DNA from: Alphaproteobacteria bacterium
Lineage (GTDB): Bacteria; Pseudomonadota; Alphaproteobacteria; CAAGCB01; CAG-977
Direction: 5' to 3'
Assembly (NCBI GenBank): GCA_900768845.1
Contig: CAAGEK010000012.1
Coordinates: 62,001 to 126,000, forward strand
Length of the DNA: 64,000 nt
Positions 43,349 to 53,247 of this stretch are shown here, one piece after another (position 1 is the stretch's first letter; every line of letters starts with the position of its first letter). The notes under the pieces were generated by a model, which saw only the letters and a program-made list of their open reading frames with translations, did no database searches and was not told where the DNA came from. The position numbers and the translations under genes were made by a program.

Positions 43349-44671
43349 ATGACGTTTTCAACACGCTGTTTCGTCCTGTGCCTGACCGCCATGACGCTGG
43401 CCGCCTGTGCGGGCGACAAGGCTCCCGAAAGCGTCATTGCGGGAAAAAGGCTGTCCGTTCTGAGATACGGTGAAGAAAACATTCCGGCGGACGGCGAATT
43501 GAAAAGCATGATTTCACTGCCCGCCCCCGAACACCTGACCGAATGGACGCAAGCGGGCGGATTGCCGCACCATGCCATGCAAAACCCCTTCGTTCCCGCA
43601 CGCATCGCCGAAGCATGGCGCGAAAGCATCGGATCCGGCAGTGACGACGACGATTTATTGATTGCGGAACCCGTCGGCGCAAACGGGGTCGTTTACGCCC
43701 TCGATTCAAAAGCGACCGTTACGGCATTGGCGATCAGAAACGGCAAAAAGCTCTGGTCGGTCAATGTCGTCAAAGACAAATCCGTGCTGGACGTCAGTGT
43801 TTTGGGCGCAGGTCTGGCTTTGGACAACGATATGCTGTTCGTTGCAACGGGATCGGGAGACGTGGCGGCTTTGAACGCCAAAAACGGTTCGGAAATCTGG
43901 CGAACCTCCCTCCCCTCCCCCGTGCGTTCAGCTCCGGCCGTTTACGGCGGAAGGCTTTTCGTATTGACGGCCGACAACAAACTGACCGCTTTGGCCGAAG
44001 ACGACGGCCGCATTCTGTGGCGGCATTACGCCTTTTTGGAATCCGTTTCCTTTTTGGGAAAAGCCGCCCCCGCTTTCAACGACGGAATCGGCGTCGCCGT
44101 CTTCGCTTCGGGTGAAATTCTGGGGTTCCGCCCCGAAAACGGCAGCATTTTGTGGACGGCCGCTTTGGGAACGGCGGAAAGAAACGACGCCGCCGCGGAA
44201 ATCAACGACATTCGCGCCCGCCCCGTCATTCATGAAGACAAAGTCTTCGTCATCACCAGCGGCGGTCTGTTATCCGCGCTTGATTTGAAATCGGGCGGCA
44301 CCGTCTGGGAACGGGAAATCGCCGGCATCAACCAACCTTGGCTGGCGGGAAACGCTTTGTACATCGTATCGGCGGACGGCGATCTGACAGCCGTTGAAAC
44401 GGAAACCGGAAAAATCCTGTGGCAAAACCGGCTGGCGCGTTGGAAAGATCCGGACGTGCGCAAAAAACGCCTGTTCTGGACGGGGCCGGTCATGGCGGGC
44501 AACCGTTTAATCCTGACAAATTCGGACGGAAAGGCCGTCGCGGTATCCCCCCAGACGGGAACCATCATCGGATGGGACGACGTGGACGACGCGGGGACTT
44601 TGCCGCCCGTCGTCATCAACGACACTTTGTTTTTCCTTACTCACAACGCTAACCTGACGGCATTCAGATAA
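43349..44671 (+). CDS. bamB: Outer-membrane assembly lipoprotein BamB
   Basis: A 440-residue lipoprotein of the BAM complex. Lipobox LAAC at about residues 16-19 (MTLAACAGD) precedes an eight-bladed PQQ-type beta-propeller with repeated A.DA..G...W pattern (ALDSKATVTALAIRNGKKLW, AALNAKNGSEIWRT, ALDLKSGGTVWERE, AVETETGKILWQ). The stop overlaps the der start by one base (TAATG). Confidence 0.92.
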   Translation: MTFSTRCFVLCLTAMTLAACAGDKAPESVIAGKRLSVLRYGEENIPADGELKSMISLPAPEHLTEWTQAGGLPHHAMQNPFVPARIAEAWRESIGSGSDDDDLLIAEPVGANGVVYALDSKATVTALAIRNGKKLWSVNVVKDKSVLDVSVLGAGLALDNDMLFVATGSGDVAALNAKNGSEIWRTSLPSPVRSAPAVYGGRLFVLTADNKLTALAEDDGRILWRHYAFLESVSFLGKAAPAFNDGIGVAVFASGEILGFRPENGSILWTAALGTAERNDAAAEINDIRARPVIHEDKVFVITSGGLLSALDLKSGGTVWEREIAGINQPWLAGNALYIVSADGDLTAVETETGKILWQNRLARWKDPDVRKKRLFWTGPVMAGNRLILTNSDGKAVAVSPQTGTIIGWDDVDDAGTLPPVVINDTLFFLTHNANLTAFR

Positions 44672-46083
44672 TGACAGCTGTAATTTCTTTGGTCGGCCGC
44701 ACGAACGTCGGCAAATCCACTTTGTTCAACCGCCTGACGGGGCGCAAAAAAGCCTTGGTTCATGACAGGCCGGGGGTCACACGCGACAGACGCGAAGGCG
44801 ATGCGATGCTTTACAAATGCCCCTTTACCGTCATCGACACCGCAGGATTGGAACATACGGGAGAGCTGGCCGCTTCCATGTGGCGGCAAACAGAAAAAGC
44901 CCTGAAAGAATCCGACGCCGTCGTTTTCATTGTCGACATCCGTGCGGGCGTTACGCCTTTGGATAAAAAGGCCGCTTTGACATTGCGCAAAACGGGAAAG
45001 CCCGTCATTCTGGCGGCGAACAAAGCGGAAGGCAGGGACTTTTCCATGCACGACCTGTATGCTTTGGGATTCGGAGAACCCGTTTTAATTTCGGCGGAAC
45101 ACGGATTGGGCATGGGGGATTTGTTCGACGCCCTTTCCCCTTACATCCGCCCCGAAACCTCCGCGGAAGACGAAGAAGAAAATACCGCGGAAAAGAAAAA
45201 ACGCCGCCGCAAGGAAAAAGACGCGGAAATCGATTTGACCGATGAAACGGTGATTGAAGAAAACCTTGAAAACCGGATTATCGACGTCGCCGTCGTCGGC
45301 CGTCCCAATGTCGGGAAATCGACGCTGGTCAACCGGTTGTTGGGCGAAGAACGGATGCTGACGGGGCCTTTGGCGGGATTGACACGCGATTCGATTTCGA
45401 TCAACTGGGAATACAAAGGGCGCAGGATGCGTTTGACGGATACGGCCGGATTGCGCCGATCCTCCCGCGTGGAGGACGATTTGGAGCGTTTGTCCGCCGC
45501 CGACACGAAACGCGCCGCTTTTCTGGCTCAGGTCGTTATTCTGGTACTGGACGCCGACGCCATTTTGGACAAGCAGGATTTGACCATCGCCCGTCAGGTT
45601 TTCGACGAAGGCAGAGCCCTGATCATCGCCGTAAACAAGTGGGATGCGGTCAAAGACAAACAGGAAGCCCTGAACCGTCTGCACGAACGTTTGGAAAACT
45701 CGCTGACCCAAATCAAAGGGTTGCGCACAGTTACGATTTCCGCCCGCACCGGCGAAGGGCTCGACAAACTGATGCAGGCGGTTTTGGATGTCTATGCGGT
45801 TTGGAACACCCGCATATCGACGGGAAAATTGAACAGATGGCTGACGGCGATGACGGAAAACACGCCCCCGCCCCTGTCGGCGACGAAACGCCCCATTCCG
45901 TTGAAATACATCACTCAAATCAAAACACGCCCGCCGACGTTCGCTTTGTTTTCCAGCAATCCCGAAAAGTTGCCGGAATCGTATTTGCGTTATCTCATCA
46001 AAGGAATGGCTCGCGATTTGAAAATGGAAGGCGTTCCCGTCCGCGTTTTCATGCGCAAAGCCAAAAACCCTTATGCAAAATAG
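44671..46083 (+). CDS. der: GTPase Der (EngA)
   Basis: 50S ribosome assembly GTPase with tandem G domains, 470 residues. The first domain has GRTNVGKSTLF, the DTAGLE switch and NKAEG; the second has GRPNVGKSTLVNRL, DTAGLRR and NKWD. A KH-like domain ends the protein. The linker between G domains (about 165-205) is unusually charged (EEENTAEKKKRRRKEKDAE). Last gene of the yfgM-like/bamB/der unit. Confidence 0.96.
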   Translation: MTAVISLVGRTNVGKSTLFNRLTGRKKALVHDRPGVTRDRREGDAMLYKCPFTVIDTAGLEHTGELAASMWRQTEKALKESDAVVFIVDIRAGVTPLDKKAALTLRKTGKPVILAANKAEGRDFSMHDLYALGFGEPVLISAEHGLGMGDLFDALSPYIRPETSAEDEEENTAEKKKRRRKEKDAEIDLTDETVIEENLENRIIDVAVVGRPNVGKSTLVNRLLGEERMLTGPLAGLTRDSISINWEYKGRRMRLTDTAGLRRSSRVEDDLERLSAADTKRAAFLAQVVILVLDADAILDKQDLTIARQVFDEGRALIIAVNKWDAVKDKQEALNRLHERLENSLTQIKGLRTVTISARTGEGLDKLMQAVLDVYAVWNTRISTGKLNRWLTAMTENTPPPLSATKRPIPLKYITQIKTRPPTFALFSSNPEKLPESYLRYLIKGMARDLKMEGVPVRVFMRKAKNPYAK

Positions 46084-46429
46084 GGAAACGGCTTTTTTCC
46101 GCCCCTTTCCCGCATAAAACCGGAATCCGTTTTACCGGATGGGGGAGGCTTCCCCTCTGCCGTTTCCCGATCGGGCAACCATATCGCAATATCCGCTCCA
46201 GCTTCCCGCCGGTTCGCATAACAACCGCTCTGTCAATCGACTGATGCTTTCGCCGCTTTCCGTCGCTTGCATATCCGGAAAAGAAGCGTCAACGGAACCG
46301 TTTTTTGTACATTTGCCGTCATTGAAAGCTTCCTTCCCTTAACATTGTTTTAAGCCTTTCGGGGCTATGTTTTGATTCCGTTTCCCGATGTATTAAAAAA
46401 ATCACCTTTTTGCCGGCATCCTTGGAAGA
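46084..46429. other. Gap between der and the penicillin-binding protein gene
   Basis: About 345 bases. Short palindromes such as CCGGAATCCGTTTTACCGG occur, but no hairpin with a convincing T run, RNA gene or credible frame. Confidence 0.4.
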
Positions 46430-48304
46430 ATGACAAAAAAGACACCGTCCGCCCCCAAAAAACGTAAAAAAAACAGCGACGCCCCTTCTAAAAACAAACA
46501 AAATGCCCAAACGGAACAAAAACAGCGGCAAACCGGTTCGTTCCGACTGTTTTCCAAAAAAAGCCTGTTCCGATTCGTTTTACTTTGCGCCGGCGTTTGT
46601 TTCGCCGCCGCATCCGCTTTTATCGGATATTGTTATGCGACCTTGCCCGATATGTCGCACGCCGGCATGACAAGGCCGCCGAAAATCGTTTTAAAGGCGG
46701 CGGACGGTTCGCATATCGCCACTTACGGATCCCGATACGGGGATCCCGTCGTCCTCAAAGACCTGCCGCCTCATGTTTATCAAGCCGTCATCGCCATTGA
46801 AGACCGGCGTTTTTACGAACATTCGGGAATCGATTTTCGATCCGTCGCCCGTGCCGCCGTCACAAACGTGATAAAAGGCAGAAAAGCGCAGGGAGCCAGC
46901 ACGATCACCCAGCAAGTCGCAAAAAACCTGTTTTTGAGCGGAGAAAAAACCCTTACAAGAAAAGTCAAAGAGCTGTTGCTGGCCTTTAAGCTCGAAAGAC
47001 TGCTGAGTAAAGACCGCATTTTGACCGTTTATCTGAATCGTGTTTATCTGGGGGCGGGGACTTACGGCATCAACGCGGCGGCTCGCAAATATTACGGCGT
47101 GGACGCAAAAGATTTGAACCTGTACCAATCCGCGGTCATCGCCGGATTATTGAAAGCTCCGACACGCTACAACCCGCTGGCTCACCCCGAAGCCGCCGAC
47201 AAACGCGCCCGCGTCGTTTTGGCGACAATGGCGCAATCGGGTTTCATTTCCGCCAGAAAAGGATTGAATGCCGCAGAAACGGGGGCGAAAGCGGGAAAAC
47301 ACAAAAACAGGTCTTTGCTGTATTTTGCGGACTGGGTTGCTCAAGAACTGGACGCTTATCTGGGCAGCATTACACAAGACGTTACGGTTCTCACCACTTT
47401 ATCGCCGCACATTCAAAAAGAAACCGACAAAGCTTTGGCAGACTTCTTACGTTCCGGCGCGGCAAAAGACAAAAACGTTTCTCAGGGCGCCGCCGTCGTC
47501 ATGGATCATGACGGTGCGGTTTTGGCCATGAACGGAGGGCGCGATTATGCCGAAAGCCAATTCAACCGCGCAACGGAAGCGCAACGCCAAATCGGGTCGA
47601 CGGTAAAGCCCTTCGTATATCTGGCGGCTTTTGAACGCGGCGCGTCGCCTTCGGACGTCATTATTGACGAACCCGTCAGTTTCGGAGGGTGGTCTCCGAA
47701 AAATTTCGACGGCAGATATTACGGAGCCATCACCCTGTCGGATGCATTGATTCATTCGGCGAATACGGTCGCCGTCAGAACCGCCGTGAAAACCGGCGTT
47801 TCGCACGTCCTGAAAACCGCCCGAAAATTCGGAGCCGTAACAAAAGAATGCGAACCGAATGCGGCAATCGCTTTGGGAGTCTGTCAAACACGGTTGATCG
47901 ATCTGGTGTCGGCATACGCGGCTTTGGGAAACGGGGGCTACGGCGTAACACCGTACGGCATTACGGAAATCACCAGCGCGGACGGTTCGGTTTTATACCG
48001 GCGTTCTTCACAAGGGCGGGCGCGCCTGACAAATCCGAAATATTTGGCGGACTTGGACGCCATTCTGTTCGACGTTATTCTTAAAGGAACCGGAAAAAAA
48101 GCGAATCCCGGCATTCCCGCAAAAGGCAAAACAGGGACGACGCAAAATTATCGGGATGCATGGTTCGTCGGTTATACGGACGATCTGGCGGCGGGCGTTT
48201 GGTTGGGAAACGACGATGAAACGCCGGCGAATAAAGTCACCGGAGGCGGTTTTCCGGCGGAAATATGGAAAAATATCATTAAAAACGCATCGCAAAGACC
48301 ATAA
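46430..48304 (+). CDS. Bifunctional class A penicillin-binding protein
   Basis: A 624-residue peptidoglycan glycosyltransferase/transpeptidase. A basic cytoplasmic tail (1-42) and one membrane helix (about 47-67) precede the GT51 domain with the catalytic EDRRFYEHSGID, the second motif GASTITQQVAKNL and RKVKELLLAFKLE. The transpeptidase domain has the active serine in IGSTVKPF, SAN in IHSANTVAVR and KTG in GKTGTTQNYRD. It is shorter than E. coli PBP1a and lacks its insertion domains. The subtype (PBP1a or PBP1c) is not settled. Convergent with the lytic transglycosylase gene, 23 bases apart. Confidence 0.9.
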   Translation: MTKKTPSAPKKRKKNSDAPSKNKQNAQTEQKQRQTGSFRLFSKKSLFRFVLLCAGVCFAAASAFIGYCYATLPDMSHAGMTRPPKIVLKAADGSHIATYGSRYGDPVVLKDLPPHVYQAVIAIEDRRFYEHSGIDFRSVARAAVTNVIKGRKAQGASTITQQVAKNLFLSGEKTLTRKVKELLLAFKLERLLSKDRILTVYLNRVYLGAGTYGINAAARKYYGVDAKDLNLYQSAVIAGLLKAPTRYNPLAHPEAADKRARVVLATMAQSGFISARKGLNAAETGAKAGKHKNRSLLYFADWVAQELDAYLGSITQDVTVLTTLSPHIQKETDKALADFLRSGAAKDKNVSQGAAVVMDHDGAVLAMNGGRDYAESQFNRATEAQRQIGSTVKPFVYLAAFERGASPSDVIIDEPVSFGGWSPKNFDGRYYGAITLSDALIHSANTVAVRTAVKTGVSHVLKTARKFGAVTKECEPNAAIALGVCQTRLIDLVSAYAALGNGGYGVTPYGITEITSADGSVLYRRSSQGRARLTNPKYLADLDAILFDVILKGTGKKANPGIPAKGKTGTTQNYRDAWFVGYTDDLAAGVWLGNDDETPANKVTGGGFPAEIWKNIIKNASQRP

Positions 48305-48327
48305 AACGCCGTTTACCTGTCCTTCCG

Positions 48328-50106
48328 TTATTCGGGTTTGTATACGGGATACCGGCCTTGCAAAATATCGTCGATGGACGATAAATCCTTATCGAACAAG
48401 CTGCGGTAAATCCAGTAATTAGCCATTACTTTTTTCACGAAACCGCGTGTTTCCCTTGACGGAATGCCTTCGACGAACATGAGCGGATCCTCGGCGAAAT
48501 CTTTACGCTTGCGCCATTTGACGCTGTTTCTGGGGCCGCAATTGTAAGCCGCGATCGCCATTAACAGATTTCCGTCAATCACGCGGTTATGCAATAATGT
48601 GCTGACCAATTCCTGTCCCAACATCAAATTATACGGAATACGGTGCAAACGGCTCAGTTGGTACTTTTTCCCCAACCGTTTGGCCATCAGGCGCGCCGTC
48701 GCAGGCATCAACTGCATCACACCGCGTGCGCCCGCATTGCTGAACGCCTTGTTTTTAAAACATGATTCCTGTCGCACAAACGCGTAAATCAAGGCTTTGT
48801 CAACCCGCCACCCGTCTGCGGGAGTCCAATTCGGGAAAGGATACAGCGCACTGTCGCCGTCGGGCGTTTCGATCTCCCCCCTCAACCCCGTCAGGCGGAC
48901 GGCCAGATCGGGAAAGCCTTCAATCGTTTCGGCATAAGCGACGATGTGTTTGCGCAAAGCCTTTTTTTCGGCATACAGTTTCATCAATTCCTTTTCCGCC
49001 GCGTCCATCTGGCCGATTTGGATTAACGCCGCCGCACGCCTTCCTCCCGCCTGAGCGAATAAAGCTTGAGTATCGGCCTGCGTTTCCGTCCTTTTCCACG
49101 AATGGCCGATCGACCACCCCAAAGCCCGTTGAGCCAGCAAGCCGTAAAACGATCGCGGAGAAGCCGAAGCCGCCTGAAGCAGGTATGAAGCGACTTCCTG
49201 ATACTTGTCGTTTTTCATCAACGCCCGCGTCGCCCAATAAGCCCCCGCCGCTTTCAAAGTCGGAACGGCTTTCGGATGAGCGGCGACGCGCTTGAAATTC
49301 GTTTCCGCGTTTTCATAATCCTTCATGCGCCACGCGACGATCCCCGCAACCCACGGAGCCAAAGGATTGCGTTTATCGGCGCGGGAGAGGGGATCTTGGA
49401 TCGTTTTCCAAGCCTTTTCGTCCTCCTGATCGATAAAATACGCAAAAGCCAAAGCCGTCAGAGCGTCGTCGTGATCGTTGCGCCGCAGGTATTTCTTCAT
49501 ATGTTTTTCGTTTAAATGAAGCTTTGCCGCCAAGGTCTTTCCGTTGCGGATTGCGGCGGAAAACATCAAAAACGACCACCGCACTTTTTTACGGAATTCG
49601 TCGGGCACATAATTGAAACGCTTGAAATACACCAAATCGACGGGATCGGCGATCCGCATTGAAGTACACGCGCCTTCGGATACGCGAAGCGAAGGATCCG
49701 TCGGTTTTTTTGCGGGACGGCGGACGTGCATCCGGATTGCGCGGTCGTAGATTTCTTCCGCAACCGGCAAATCTATGTACTTTTTCAACCACGTTTCGAT
49801 TTTCTTTTTAGGCAGTTCGGCGTCTGTTTTCGTGGCGAAAATTTCCGCTTGAACATAGCCGAGCAACATCCCGTCTTTTATTTGCTCCGCCGCTTTTTCG
49901 GCTTCGGCGACCTCCCCGTTGTCGATCAGATTGAAAACCCGCGTATAAAGCTCCGCATCCGCCGCCGTCAATGGACCCGAGCTTTGACGAACCTCTTCGA
50001 CGGGGGCGGGGGGAATCAGCCGGACGGTTTCCTGAGCGGAAACGTCCTTTCCCTCCGCCCAAAAAAGCGGAAGCAAAAAAGCGAAAAAAACACCCGAACG
50101 AAACAC
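48328..50106 (-). CDS. slt: Soluble lytic murein transglycosylase (Slt type)
   Basis: A 592-residue periplasmic protein. A signal peptide is followed by a long superhelical domain of helical repeats (about 50-430) and the C-terminal lysozyme-like SLT domain, with the catalytic glutamate in FVRQESCFK, then GARGVMQLMPATA and AIAAYNCGPRNS. This is the Slt70 architecture. The start is GTG with a weak ribosome site, 13 bases after the upstream gene, so the two are probably co-transcribed. Confidence 0.92.
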   Translation of the reverse strand: MFRSGVFFAFLLPLFWAEGKDVSAQETVRLIPPAPVEEVRQSSGPLTAADAELYTRVFNLIDNGEVAEAEKAAEQIKDGMLLGYVQAEIFATKTDAELPKKKIETWLKKYIDLPVAEEIYDRAIRMHVRRPAKKPTDPSLRVSEGACTSMRIADPVDLVYFKRFNYVPDEFRKKVRWSFLMFSAAIRNGKTLAAKLHLNEKHMKKYLRRNDHDDALTALAFAYFIDQEDEKAWKTIQDPLSRADKRNPLAPWVAGIVAWRMKDYENAETNFKRVAAHPKAVPTLKAAGAYWATRALMKNDKYQEVASYLLQAASASPRSFYGLLAQRALGWSIGHSWKRTETQADTQALFAQAGGRRAAALIQIGQMDAAEKELMKLYAEKKALRKHIVAYAETIEGFPDLAVRLTGLRGEIETPDGDSALYPFPNWTPADGWRVDKALIYAFVRQESCFKNKAFSNAGARGVMQLMPATARLMAKRLGKKYQLSRLHRIPYNLMLGQELVSTLLHNRVIDGNLLMAIAAYNCGPRNSVKWRKRKDFAEDPLMFVEGIPSRETRGFVKKVMANYWIYRSLFDKDLSSIDDILQGRYPVYKPE

Positions 50107-50119
50107 GGCCTTGACGTTT

Positions 50120-50869
50120 TCACTTAAATACGATCAATTTTTTGCATTCTTCGTTAATAGCGTTCCCTATACGGCAAGTTGTAATCGTAATTCTCGGCTT
50201 TCCTGCCATTACAGTACAATTTTGCCTATAAGAAGATATCGGAACAACTTTATTTTCTTTAGGTTTGACCTTTAAAAACTGCGAGTGTTCCTGCACCCCG
50301 CCGCTCCATTCCATTGTCAAAGCCAGACGGTCGATCATTGTATCCGTTTTATTTTGCAAAACTTTTTTTAAATCGCAAATGGTATAACCTTCAACTTCTT
50401 CCGACGTAAAATCGGTTACATAGAACCAAACTTCCCCTTTGGGTTTCTTCGGTCCGGCCGGTTTGTCCGCCTGTTGTCCGTCCCCTTGATTTTGCATATC
50501 GCCCTGAGCACTGCCTTGATTTGAAGACACCCTCCTTTGAAAATAGGCGTTTCCCCCTTCGTTCTTGGGAGCGGACTGCGTACCGGAAGATTGCCGTTGC
50601 GGGGAAGTCATGGCTTCAAACGAAGGCAAATCCTCCTCTCCCGTATCTTCAACGGGGCGGTTGCGCGGTTTGAACAAATCGGCGCGGGATGTTTTCCGTG
50701 AGGGCGTCCCCGCCGCCTTTTCCTCTGTTTTCGCAGGAGCCGCCTGCCTTTTTGTCGTATAGCCCGAGGATTTGGACGACGTTGTTTTTGTTGTGTACTG
50801 GGCTTGGGACCGTGCCGGCGAAAAAACCAGCAACGCGGCCAAAACAACAGGTACGGAAAGCAGGCGCAT
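50120..50869 (-). CDS. Secreted protein of unknown function upstream of slt
   Basis: A 249-residue protein with a signal peptide (MRLLSVPVVLAALLVFSPAR, cleavage near AQA). A disordered Q/S/K/P-rich stretch follows (about 25-145), then a compact C-terminal domain of about 100 residues (EVWFYVTDFTSEEVEGYTIC, with three cysteines and a hydrophobic strand pattern). GGAG lies eight bases before the ATG. No family is recognised. The pairing with slt suggests an envelope role (inference). Confidence 0.7.
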   Translation of the reverse strand: MRLLSVPVVLAALLVFSPARSQAQYTTKTTSSKSSGYTTKRQAAPAKTEEKAAGTPSRKTSRADLFKPRNRPVEDTGEEDLPSFEAMTSPQRQSSGTQSAPKNEGGNAYFQRRVSSNQGSAQGDMQNQGDGQQADKPAGPKKPKGEVWFYVTDFTSEEVEGYTICDLKKVLQNKTDTMIDRLALTMEWSGGVQEHSQFLKVKPKENKVVPISSYRQNCTVMAGKPRITITTCRIGNAINEECKKLIVFK

Positions 50870-50974
50870 GATATTTTCTCCATGTTTTGCTGTAAATTTT
50901 GTTCAGTTTACTCTAAATTATCCTTTTCAGATATAAAAAAATCATCCCTGCCCTTTTTTGTATGGAGTTCGAGC

Positions 50975-52342
50975 ATGAAAAATTACTTTTTTTGCGGCGT
51001 CGGCGGAAGCGGAATGAGTTCTCTGGCTTTGATTTTAAAAAGCGAAGGCAATGAAATCGGCGGTTCGGACAGAGCTTTCGACCGGCGGCAGTCTCCCGAA
51101 AAATTCAAAACGCTGGAACGTCAGGGCATTGTCATGTTTCCTCAGGACGGATCGGGCATTGACGAAAAAACGGATTGTCTGGTCGTGTCTTCGGCCGTCG
51201 AAGAAACAATTCCGGACGTTATCAAAGCGCGTTCGCTCAACATCCCCGTCCGCAAAAGAGCCGAACTTCTGGCAGAACTGTTGCACCGGCACAACGGCAT
51301 CGCCGTTGCGGGAACCAGCGGAAAAACCACGACGACCGGCATGACCGGCCATATTTTAAAAGAGTGCGGCCTTGATCCGACCGTCGTCAACGGGGGCGTC
51401 ATGCTGAACTATCCGGAATCCGCGGGGCTGGGAAGCGTTTTGATCGGGCAAGGGTCGTTTTGCGTCATCGAAGCGGACGAAAGCGACGGTTCGATCCAAC
51501 TTTACAATCCCGAAGTCGCACTGGTCAATTCCATCACTCTGGATCACAAACCGATTGAAGAATTGCGCCCCCTGTTTACCAGCTTTGTCGCACGGGCTTC
51601 GGTCGGAGCGGTTTTGAATGCGGATTGTCCGGAAACGTTGATGCTGAAAAACAAAAATCAAAATGTCATGACCTATTCCGTCACGGGAGCGGATGCGGAT
51701 TTGAAAGCCGAAAAACTGACCCCGTCCGAAACGGGAATTTCCTTTGTTTTGGATTCCGACGCGGTTCGCTTGCAAGTCGCCGGCCGTCACAACGTTTCAA
51801 ACGCACTGGCGGCTTTATGCGCGGCGGACATGATCGGCATCCCCCGCAAAGACGCTATTCAGGCGTTGGAATCCTTCAAAGGCATCCGCCGCCGCATGGA
51901 AACGGTGGGCACGACCTCGAAACAAATCACCGTTATTGACGATTTCGCCCACAATCCCGAAAAAATCGCCGCTTCACTGGAAGCGTTGAAAGAACACGAC
52001 GGCCGTTTAATCATTATTTATCAACCGCACGGCTTCGGCCCGACGCGCATGATGCGCCACGGCATCGTCGAAGCGTTCAACAAAGGCATGAGTCTGGACG
52101 ACATTCTGTTCATGCCGGAAATTTACTATGCCGGAGGAACGGCGTCCAAAGACATTTCATCGGCCGACCTGATCAAAGATTTGGAACGCACCGGAAAACG
52201 CGTCCATTTTTCCGCCGACCGTTCAAAAATCACGGCTTTGGTCAAATCCGCCGCCCGCAAAGGCGACCGCATCGTCGTCATGGGCGCACGCGACGAAACA
52301 TTGAGCGATTTTGCGCGTACCCTTTTAAAGGCCGTTTCATGA
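50975..52342 (+). CDS. Mur ligase family protein, Mpl/MurC type
   Basis: A 455-residue ATP-dependent ligase. The N-terminal nucleotide-sugar domain has CGVGGSGMSSLAL, the central ATPase has GTSGKTTTTGM and IEADESDGS, and the C-terminal domain has IDDFAHNPEKI. The sequence resembles MurC/Mpl, but the usual DHMD reads LDHKPIEEL and the C-terminal QPHGFGPTRMM is distinctive. Because it overlaps an LD-carboxypeptidase gene by 4 bp, I infer Mpl-like reuse of murein tripeptide rather than de novo MurC, which normally sits in the dcw cluster. Start chosen by GGAG eight bases upstream. Confidence 0.8.
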   Translation: MKNYFFCGVGGSGMSSLALILKSEGNEIGGSDRAFDRRQSPEKFKTLERQGIVMFPQDGSGIDEKTDCLVVSSAVEETIPDVIKARSLNIPVRKRAELLAELLHRHNGIAVAGTSGKTTTTGMTGHILKECGLDPTVVNGGVMLNYPESAGLGSVLIGQGSFCVIEADESDGSIQLYNPEVALVNSITLDHKPIEELRPLFTSFVARASVGAVLNADCPETLMLKNKNQNVMTYSVTGADADLKAEKLTPSETGISFVLDSDAVRLQVAGRHNVSNALAALCAADMIGIPRKDAIQALESFKGIRRRMETVGTTSKQITVIDDFAHNPEKIAASLEALKEHDGRLIIIYQPHGFGPTRMMRHGIVEAFNKGMSLDDILFMPEIYYAGGTASKDISSADLIKDLERTGKRVHFSADRSKITALVKSAARKGDRIVVMGARDETLSDFARTLLKAVS

Positions 52343-53232
52343 CCGCTCCGTTCCGTCCCGTTTTAAACAAGGAATCCCCCGTCGCCGGCATCGTCGCGCC
52401 GGCTTCTCCGGTTGATCGTGAAAATCTTGAACGCGCCCTGCCCGTTTTGGAAAAAAAGGGATGGCGGCTCAAGCTTGGCGAAAACCTGTTCGCACGCGAC
52501 CGTTTCTGTGCGGGAACGGATGAACAGAGAGCCCATGATTTGCACGCTTTTTTCGCCGACGGTTCCGTTGATTTGATTGTCGCGGCACGCGGCGGATACG
52601 GCACGACGCGGATGCTTCCGTTGTTGGACTACGGCTTCATCGCCGAACACCCCAAACCCTTTGTCGGATTAAGCGATACCACAGCCTTGCAAAACGCCCT
52701 TTTAAGGAAAAGTAACATTGTTACATTTTCCGGATTCGTCCTTTCCATCGACGTGCGCGAAGGCGGCATATCCCCCGTTACGGAAAGTTCTTTGGACGAC
52801 GCATTGGCCGGAATCCCCCAAACGTTTCGGGGAACGACCCTTTATGCCGGCGAAGCGAAAGGCACACTGACCGGAGGATGCCTGTCGCTGATGGAATGTC
52901 TGACCGGCACGCCTTATCTGCCCGACATGAGGGGAAGCATATTGTTGTTGGAAGACGTCGGCGAGGATCCCTACCGTATCGACCGGATGATGTCGCACCT
53001 GTTTTCGGCAGGCGTTTTCGACGGTCTGGCCGGCATCGCTTTCGGTGAATTTTACCGTTGTTCGCCCAAAGACAAAAACGACGGTTCCGTCAACGATGTT
53101 TTGAACGAATGGGGAAATAAATTGAAAATCCCCGCCGTCGGGAACATTATTTACGGACACCAGCCGAATCATTGCGTCGTTCCCGTCGGCGGACAGGCGG
53201 TTATCGAAAACGGCGCGCTTTGCGTTTTTTAA
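52339..53232 (+). CDS. ldcA: Muramoyltetrapeptide LD-carboxypeptidase (S66)
   Basis: Removes the terminal D-Ala from murein tetrapeptide in the cytosol. The 297-residue protein shows the S66 nucleophile serine in VGLSDTTAL, the glutamate in LEDVGEDPYRIDRM and the histidine in IYGHQPNHC. It is translationally coupled to the upstream ligase (4-bp overlap), so its tripeptide product would go straight to that enzyme. Confidence 0.93.
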   Translation: MTAPFRPVLNKESPVAGIVAPASPVDRENLERALPVLEKKGWRLKLGENLFARDRFCAGTDEQRAHDLHAFFADGSVDLIVAARGGYGTTRMLPLLDYGFIAEHPKPFVGLSDTTALQNALLRKSNIVTFSGFVLSIDVREGGISPVTESSLDDALAGIPQTFRGTTLYAGEAKGTLTGGCLSLMECLTGTPYLPDMRGSILLLEDVGEDPYRIDRMMSHLFSAGVFDGLAGIAFGEFYRCSPKDKNDGSVNDVLNEWGNKLKIPAVGNIIYGHQPNHCVVPVGGQAVIENGALCVF

Positions 53233-53247
53233 TCAAAGGGGAGTTTT

